From the NCBI GenBank assembly GCA_902627325.1, contig CACOIM010000001.1, forward strand, positions 1 through 64,000: a DNA stretch of 64,000 nt, in the 5' to 3' direction. Position numbers and translations under genes: made by a program. A model generated the notes under the pieces. That model saw only the letters and a list, made by a program, of their open reading frames with translations. It was not told where the DNA came from and searched no databases. Shown here piece after piece: positions 58,810 to 64,000 of this stretch (position 1 is its first letter; each line of letters opens with the position of its first letter). Source of the stretch: an uncultured Prochlorococcus sp. Lineage in GTDB: Bacteria > Cyanobacteriota > Cyanobacteriia > PCC-6307 > Cyanobiaceae.

Positions 58810-58882
58810 TGGGGGTGGCGAGGATCGAACTCGCCTAAGGCGAATTATGAGTTCGCTGCATTCACCAGATTGCTACACCCCC
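58810..58882 (-). tRNA. tRNA-Met-type (anticodon CAT)
   Basis: Read on the minus strand: acceptor GGGGGTG / CACCCCC, anticodon stem GCGAA / TTCGC with loop CTCATAA (CAT), T arm with GAGTTCGATCC. CAT could also mean tRNA-Ile2 with lysidine; I judge elongator Met slightly more likely but cannot prove it. Confidence 0.9.
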
Positions 58883-59014
58883 AAATGTGTACATTAAAAA
58901 ATGCAGCTATTTTTATGGTACCTAAAAATAATATTTCAAAAAGCACCAAATTAGAAAGCTTTTGTGAGATTTCTTTTTTTTCTTCTAATCTTTAAATATA
59001 TTAATGTTTAATTA

Positions 59015-59578
59015 ATGAGTAATTTCTCTCCAAATTTTTATAAAAATAAGGCAACCTTACTTAACCTTTTGCAAAAATATTCTTATAAAAAAGGTAATTT
59101 TCAATTATCTTCCGGTAAACAAAGCTCCCATTATCTAAATTGTAAGCCTGTATCATTAAATGGGTTTGGATTAAAGTTAATTAGCGAATTATTTTTAGAA
59201 TTAATGAATTCTGAAAGTGAAGCTGTCGCAGGTTTAACTTTAGGTGCAGATCCTCTAGTTAGTGGTGTAATTGTGTCAGCTGCAGATAAGGGAATTCCCC
59301 TTGATGGTTTAATAGTTAGAAAAGAGGTAAAAAATCATGGTACTAAATCAGGAATTGAGGGGCCAAGCTTAGATAGTAAAACTTTTGTTACTGTTTTAGA
59401 AGATGTCGTAACAACTGCAGGATCTTGCTTAAAAGCAATAAATAAATTAAGAGAGAACGATTATATTGTTAATGAAGTTTTATCAATAGTTGATAGAGAA
59501 GAAGGAGGTTCTGATATCTTGAGAGAAAATAATATTGTTTTGAAGAGTTTATTTAATATTAGAGATTTTATTAATTAA
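59015..59578 (+). CDS. pyrE: Orotate phosphoribosyltransferase
   Basis: A 187-aa type-I PRTase making orotidine monophosphate. [36 protein letters not shown] and the PRPP loop [18 protein letters not shown] are intact. Its stop overlaps the start of ygfZ (TAATG), suggesting coupled translation. Confidence 0.96.
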   Translation: MSNFSPNFYKNKATLLNLLQKYSYKKGNFQLSSGKQSSHYLNCKPVSLNGFGLKLISELFLELMNSESEAVAGLTLGADPLVSGVIVSAADKGIPLDGLIVRKEVKNHGTKSGIEGPSLDSKTFVTVLEDVVTTAGSCLKAINKLRENDYIVNEVLSIVDREEGGSDILRENNIVLKSLFNIRDFIN

Positions 59579-60420
59579 TGATTAAAAAAGACAATAAAAA
59601 AAATTTTTGGTTAGAAGAATTTGAATCCTTTTATGTCGAGGGAGAAGGCTCTAAAAGATTTTTAAATGGAATTACAACAAATAATATGAATCTTGACGTC
59701 CCTTTTATACAATCATGCTGGCTTAATCCAAAAGGTATTTTGCGAGCATTGCTAGAAATTCATATCTATAAAGATAAATTATTACTTATTAATCTTGAAG
59801 GCAATATTAGAGAAATTAAAGATTTCTGCGAGAATATGATCTTTCCTAGTGATAAGGTTTGCTTGAGTGATAATTTCCCTGTTTTTAGATTGCAGAAATT
59901 TGAGAAGGATCAACCATGGAGAAAATTTCAACCAAAAATTTTTATCAATAAAGATCCTAAAAAATATTGTCTAGACAATCAAATAGAATTATTGAAATCA
60001 AGTAATCTTGAAGTGTTGAAAATATTGCAGGCTATCCCAAGATTAAATTCTGAAATCGATGGTGAAACTAACCCCCTTGAATTAGGTTTATATGATTTAG
60101 TTGATTTTAATAAAGGCTGCTATCTTGGACAGGAAACAATGGCAAGATTGAAAAGGTTATCATCTTTAAGGCAGGAAATTAGAGTTTGGTCAGCTAGTAT
60201 CATCAATAAAAACTTTGAATTAAACGATAAAAAAATTTATTTAAATGAAAATAAAGAAACAATAACTGGAACCATAACTAATTTTTTATCTCTTAGTTCT
60301 AAGAAAGTAATTGGTTTAGCGATGATGAAAAAGAATTATTTAAACCAATTAAAGTATTTTTTTAATGATGAATTAGGGTCAATAAAAGTTGAAAAATCAA
60401 TAGGATCAGCTTTCTTTTAG
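59578..60420 (+). CDS. YgfZ-type folate-binding protein
   Basis: A 280-aa protein of the GcvT/YgfZ fold. The signature DFNKGCYLGQETMARL (K-G-C-Y-x-G-Q-E) marks YgfZ/IBA57 proteins, which support folate-dependent repair or assembly of certain iron-sulfur enzymes. It overlaps pyrE by one base and the convergent nuclease gene by 15 bp. Confidence 0.9.
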   Translation: MIKKDNKKNFWLEEFESFYVEGEGSKRFLNGITTNNMNLDVPFIQSCWLNPKGILRALLEIHIYKDKLLLINLEGNIREIKDFCENMIFPSDKVCLSDNFPVFRLQKFEKDQPWRKFQPKIFINKDPKKYCLDNQIELLKSSNLEVLKILQAIPRLNSEIDGETNPLELGLYDLVDFNKGCYLGQETMARLKRLSSLRQEIRVWSASIINKNFELNDKKIYLNENKETITGTITNFLSLSSKKVIGLAMMKKNYLNQLKYFFNDELGSIKVEKSIGSAFF

Positions 60421-61830
60421 AAACTTATCAGCATTATTTAAATGCCATTTAGTTATAGCTAGAGTTGCTAAACAATCATCTTTGTTATAGTTTATAATTT
60501 TTTCTAGAAAGGAATTTTCTTTTGTGTAGCTATATTGGAGCCACCAATACAAAGCTTTAGATCCGCTAATATTTTTTTGAGTCCAATCAAACCCTACCCA
60601 ATTTGCAACCGTCTTTAAACTATAATTTTTAATTGGGAGGATCCATGAGTCTCTAATAAGTAAATGCAAATCTATAAATCTTGACTCTAAAGAATCGATT
60701 TCAAATTTATTTAAATTAATAATTTTTGCCATTTTTATCATTGTTATTTTTTCTGTTTCTCCAAAGTGTAATATTGGCCACTTATTTTTTGAATTTAATT
60801 GTTTGAAGATTTCAATATTATATTTATTTTTATTGATCAAATTTAATATGGGTTTGTAAACAAAATTTTCAGTTTGGTCATATACATTTTCTACTGAAAG
60901 TAAGCCATATAAGAAATCATGATTTTCGTCAGGATTTGATTCGATATCAAATACAAAAAAACCTTGTTTTAGTTTCTTAAATAAATCTAATAATTCTTTC
61001 TGAGACTTAAGATGGATTGGCAATCCTGATACATAAGATTTTGATTGATTAATTATTTGATTGAATTTCTTAAAATCATTTTCATCATGAATAGATAATC
61101 TATTTTTTAATTTAGATCTATCACAAGATGCTAATTGCTTAACATCATTTATCCCAATATTTTTTAATGATTGAGCTGTTTTACTACCAATCCCATCAAT
61201 ATCTGTTAAAAAACCATTAGATTCAGCTTCTTTATCGCAGAATTTTTTCCAAGAACATATTGAGCATTTTTTTCTGTTTTCCGTAATTTGGGGGATTTTA
61301 TACTTTAATGATTCATTTAATTCAAAAAAAAGATTTATTGCTTTATCTCTTAATTTTTTATTTATGAAGATTTTTTCAGTATAAATTTTATTATTTTGGC
61401 TTGATATCACCAATCCATATTCTATCTTTGCTTTTTGAAATCTTTCTATAAAAATTGAACATAACGCCAAATCTAATTGATGTTCTCTCGTTGTTCTGCG
61501 CCCTAATTTTGAAACGGCAGGCAAATATTTATATTTACCCCAAATACTATCCCCATTAGTTCTTATTAATAAAGAGGGATTGATCTCAATTTTAAATTCA
61601 TTTTTTAATTTATCTCTAATTTTTATTCCTATTACGCCCTTTACACCCTTTTCACATGCTTTTCTTCCTTTGAACAAGTCTCCATTAGTATATTGATTAA
61701 AATTACTAAATTCAGTTATTAAATTGATTGATTGTTGCGCAGACCAAGTTTTTAGCGATTTTTCACCCCATAATTCAAGCCAAGCCTTTCTTTTGCATCT
61801 TAAATAACTTTTAAGTAATAAATTATTCAA
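60406..61830 (-). CDS. TM0106-family RecB-like nuclease
   Basis: A 474-aa protein of the TM0106 type. The N-terminal half is RecB-like with a probable 4Fe-4S cysteine set (SYLRCKRKAW early and CSICSWKKFCDKE near 195). A helix-hairpin-helix follows (IDGIGSKTAQSLKNIGI, about 213-230) and the C-terminal half looks RNase-H-like (FVFDIESNPDE, SLKTVANWVGFDW, YNKDDCLATLAIT). The substrate is unknown. TTG start. Confidence 0.85.
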   Translation of the reverse strand: MNNLLLKSYLRCKRKAWLELWGEKSLKTWSAQQSINLITEFSNFNQYTNGDLFKGRKACEKGVKGVIGIKIRDKLKNEFKIEINPSLLIRTNGDSIWGKYKYLPAVSKLGRRTTREHQLDLALCSIFIERFQKAKIEYGLVISSQNNKIYTEKIFINKKLRDKAINLFFELNESLKYKIPQITENRKKCSICSWKKFCDKEAESNGFLTDIDGIGSKTAQSLKNIGINDVKQLASCDRSKLKNRLSIHDENDFKKFNQIINQSKSYVSGLPIHLKSQKELLDLFKKLKQGFFVFDIESNPDENHDFLYGLLSVENVYDQTENFVYKPILNLINKNKYNIEIFKQLNSKNKWPILHFGETEKITMIKMAKIINLNKFEIDSLESRFIDLHLLIRDSWILPIKNYSLKTVANWVGFDWTQKNISGSKALYWWLQYSYTKENSFLEKIINYNKDDCLATLAITKWHLNNADKFLKES

Positions 61831-61904
61831 AAATTTTCTAGTCGGCTTATATTCATACTACATAAATTAATATATATTTATATATTTGAGAGGCCTTAAA
61901 CATT

Positions 61905-63353
61905 TTGCATCAAAATAATTACAGGGTAATTAAATTTGGTACTGATGGCTGGAGAGGCAGGTTAGCTTTTGATTTTACTTTAGAAAATTTAATCAAAGTA
62001 ACTGTTGCTTCTTGCCAAGAATTAAATTATCAATATTACAGTAAGCTTTTATCAAAAAAAGTTTTAATAGGTTTTGATAGAAGATTTATGGCTAACCACT
62101 TAGCGAAAGCAATAATTCCATATGTTAATGCTTGTGGTCTAGAGCCGATTTTATCGACTAGCTATGTAACAACTCCTGCATGCAGTTTTTATGCAAAAGA
62201 AATGAATCTACTTGGTTCTTTGATTATTACCGCAAGTCATAATCCAAGTGATTGGCTCGGTTTGAAAATAAAAAATTTCCAAGGATCCTCTGTTAATTCA
62301 TCTTTTACGGAAGCGGTAGAACAGAGAATTAGATTACAAAATACTATCGAGCCTGGTAGTAATAAATATGAAGAGATCGATATAAAGAGATTCTATTTAG
62401 AAAGAATCTCCTCCAAATTTAATACTCAATTTATTTTGAACAAATTCAAAGAGATGAAAATCAAAGTATTTTTTGATTCAATGCATGGTTCAGCTTCTAA
62501 TAGTTTAAATATTCTATTCAAAGGTAATGGCTCAGGTATCGTTCAAGGTATTAGAGAAAATAATGACCCATATTTCGGAGGTCATCCACCAGAACCTTTA
62601 GAAAATTATATTGATAATTTAAAAAAAATCCTAAAGCAAGAAGCCATTAATGATACAAAAACTTTAGGTATAGTTTTTGATGGTGATGGCGATAGAATTG
62701 CCGTCATTGATGAGTTGGGTAGATACTGTAGTACTCAAAATCTACTTCCATATTTTATTGCTTATCTTGGTTTAAGAAATAAGACTTCAAATCCTGTCTT
62801 GAAAACTGTAAGTGGATCGGACATTATCACGAATATATCAAAAAAACAAAATCGGAAAGTAATTGAGTTACCTGTAGGTTTTAAATTTATTGCAGAACAA
62901 ATGATTAATGAAGAAATATTTATTGGAGGAGAAGAATCGGGAGGAGTAGGTTTTGGTGAATTTTTGCCAGAAAGAGATGGTTTATATGCTGCTATGACCT
63001 TATTAAATGGAATTGCCGAACAATCAAAATATTTATTTGAATCTCTTGATGAAATACAAAAAGAATTTGGTCCAAGTTTTTATGAAAGAATTGATTTACC
63101 TTTTACGGATAATAATAAAAAAAATAATCTAAAAAAGTTCATAACTAATAATATACCTAATGATATTTGTAATTATTTAGTCAAAAATGTTTCTATGACT
63201 GATGGTATAAAAATAAGACTTGAAAATAATTTTTGGATACTTTTCAGATTCTCTGGAACAGAACCGCTACTGAGATTGTATTGTGAAGCGCCTTCAAAAG
63301 ATTTGCTTGATAAAACTTTAAAATGGAGTAAAGAATTTATTAATAACGCGTAA
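61905..63353 (+). CDS. Phosphoglucomutase/phosphomannomutase-family protein
   Basis: A 482-aa alpha-D-phosphohexomutase: FGTDGWRGRLA at the start, phosphoserine loop IITASHNPSDWLG, metal loop VFDGDGDRIAV, sugar loop GGEESGGVGFG and phosphate loop RFSGTEPLLRLY. It probably interconverts glucose-1-P and glucose-6-P or the mannose forms; specificity is unproven. TTG start. rdgB follows 4 bp later, probably on the same transcript. Confidence 0.9.
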   Translation: MHQNNYRVIKFGTDGWRGRLAFDFTLENLIKVTVASCQELNYQYYSKLLSKKVLIGFDRRFMANHLAKAIIPYVNACGLEPILSTSYVTTPACSFYAKEMNLLGSLIITASHNPSDWLGLKIKNFQGSSVNSSFTEAVEQRIRLQNTIEPGSNKYEEIDIKRFYLERISSKFNTQFILNKFKEMKIKVFFDSMHGSASNSLNILFKGNGSGIVQGIRENNDPYFGGHPPEPLENYIDNLKKILKQEAINDTKTLGIVFDGDGDRIAVIDELGRYCSTQNLLPYFIAYLGLRNKTSNPVLKTVSGSDIITNISKKQNRKVIELPVGFKFIAEQMINEEIFIGGEESGGVGFGEFLPERDGLYAAMTLLNGIAEQSKYLFESLDEIQKEFGPSFYERIDLPFTDNNKKNNLKKFITNNIPNDICNYLVKNVSMTDGIKIRLENNFWILFRFSGTEPLLRLYCEAPSKDLLDKTLKWSKEFINNA

Positions 63354-63357
63354 ATAA

Positions 63358-63942
63358 ATGAAAAAAATTCTATATCTCGCTAGTAAAAATTTAGGAAAAA
63401 TTAGTGAATATAAAAAATTACTTTCAGATATTAATTGTCAATTAGCTTTACAACCTGACTCAATAGATGTTGTTGAATCAGGTAAAACTTTTAAAGAAAA
63501 TGCTGTAAAAAAAGCTTGCGAGGTATCAAAAAAGTTGAATAATTTTGCAATTGCAGATGATTCAGGTTTATGTATAGATGCTCTAAATGGTAGTCCTGGT
63601 ATCTATTCATCAAGATACGCAGATAATGATAGGGATAGGATTAAGAGAGTATTGAGTGAGCTTGAAGATATTGATAATCGTAATGCATATTTTGTCGCAA
63701 ATGTTTGCGTCGCAAACCCTGAAGGAGAAATAATATTAGATATTGAGGAAAAATGTTTTGGAACAATATTATCAGAGACAAGAGGAACAAATGGATTTGG
63801 ATACGATCCAATATTTGAAGAATTTTCAAGTCAGTTAACTTTTGCCGAGATGCCAGATGATATTAAAGATAAATTAAGTCATAGAGGGAAGGCTATCGCT
63901 AAATTAATTCCTGAACTTAAAAAGATTTTCCCAGATTATTAA
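63358..63942 (+). CDS. rdgB: RdgB/Ham1-type XTP/dITP pyrophosphatase
   Basis: A 194-aa NTP-sanitising enzyme that removes deaminated purine nucleotides. ASKNLGKISEYKKLL, FAIADDSGLCIDALNGSPGIYSSRYA and TNGFGYDPIFEE cover the family's substrate and metal sites, and SHRGKAIAKL ends the domain. Its stop overlaps the stop of the convergent partial gene by 4 bp. Confidence 0.95.
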   Translation: MKKILYLASKNLGKISEYKKLLSDINCQLALQPDSIDVVESGKTFKENAVKKACEVSKKLNNFAIADDSGLCIDALNGSPGIYSSRYADNDRDRIKRVLSELEDIDNRNAYFVANVCVANPEGEIILDIEEKCFGTILSETRGTNGFGYDPIFEEFSSQLTFAEMPDDIKDKLSHRGKAIAKLIPELKKIFPDY

Positions 63943-64000
63943 ATTAATTTTTCATTCGCCCATGATCCATGTAAACCATGCGGAATATTAATCGGTAATT
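63939..64000 (-). CDS. Partial 3' end of a probable carotenoid oxygenase
   Basis: The minus-strand frame running in from the window edge reads IPHGLHGSWANE and stops with TAA at 63939-63941. The PHGLHGSW ending resembles the C-terminus of carotenoid cleavage dioxygenases (RPE65 family), where the last histidine is an iron ligand. Only about 19 residues are visible, so this is tentative. Confidence 0.55.
   Translation of the reverse strand, partial: LPINIPHGLHGSWANEKLI

Noticed and set aside
1-64000. CRISPR array, insertion sequences, prophage or genomic island
   Set aside because: No spaced direct repeats, transposase, integrase or terminal repeats were seen, and tRNA genes have no adjacent integrase or repeated 3' end.

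Overview
The window is a gene-dense, very AT-rich stretch of a marine picocyanobacterial chromosome, almost certainly a high-light Prochlorococcus. The supporting genes are psbA, psbO, psbH, psbN, psbI and psbK for photosystem II; SbtA/SbtB/BicA-type bicarbonate uptake; CP12; NtcA; CrtR; chlorophyll-pathway HemB; and many short cyanobacteria-only families (DUF565/Ycf20, DUF3084, DUF3146, DUF3155, DUF3181). GTG and TTG starts are common and Shine-Dalgarno sequences are rare. I see no mobile element, phage module or CRISPR array; this is core genome.

Layout. 1-9 kb: the 3' end of a thioredoxin-reductase-like gene, a bicA-like/sbtA/sbtB carbon-uptake operon (minus strand), then hemB, a glyoxalase, mutS2, obg, a small orphan protein and cp12. 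9-19 kb: a xi-class GST, aspartoacylase, psbA with a long unusual leader, aroC, an eda-like aldolase overlapping ftsH, ATP sulfurylase, psbO and coaBC; D1, its quality-control protease and the manganese-stabilising protein lie within 7 kb. 20-31 kb: small conserved proteins, pyrB, a 3-methyladenine glycosylase, gatC, crtR, tRNA-Leu, a Ycf66-like membrane protein, ileS, trmB, glmM and an HCF164-like thioredoxin. 31-37 kb: thyX-dcd-cobO-like (nucleotide metabolism) divergent from ntcA, then DUF3084, an RNase H-fold protein, DUF3146, pth, psbH, and divergent psbN and psbI, which the ORF track missed. 37-48 kb: an LptD-like outer-membrane protein, leuCD, cinA, glyA, tRNA-Arg, murJ, sfsA and the ammonium transporter amt1. 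48-64 kb: ispH, a DoxX protein, purH, an esterase, DUF3155, a Hik2/CSK-like kinase, cobS, tgt, psbK (missed by the track), an oxidoreductase, a CNNM/CorC-like protein, tRNA-Met, pyrE, ygfZ, a TM0106-type nuclease, a phosphohexomutase, rdgB and the tail of a probable carotenoid oxygenase.

How the genes connect. Carbon uptake (BicA/SbtA/SbtB) and Calvin-cycle control (CP12) sit near the start. Nitrogen control is visible as NtcA-type sites at ntcA (GTT-N8-TAC followed by TATAAC) and at amt1 (a perfect GTA-N8-TAC). Photosystem II synthesis and repair is spread over five loci.

No wholly new multi-gene system is evident. The most interesting unexplained signals are: (a) a 44-codon ORF with a good GGAGG that fills the psbA leader and ends in an ATGA overlap with the psbA start; (b) a divergent 42-aa ORF just upstream of it; (c) a run of perfect inverted repeats before the Hik2-like kinase; (d) crtR and the DNA glycosylase gene, whose conserved N-termini are encoded but have no ATG, GTG or TTG start; and (e) an Eda-like and a CobO-like protein that lack key family motifs.
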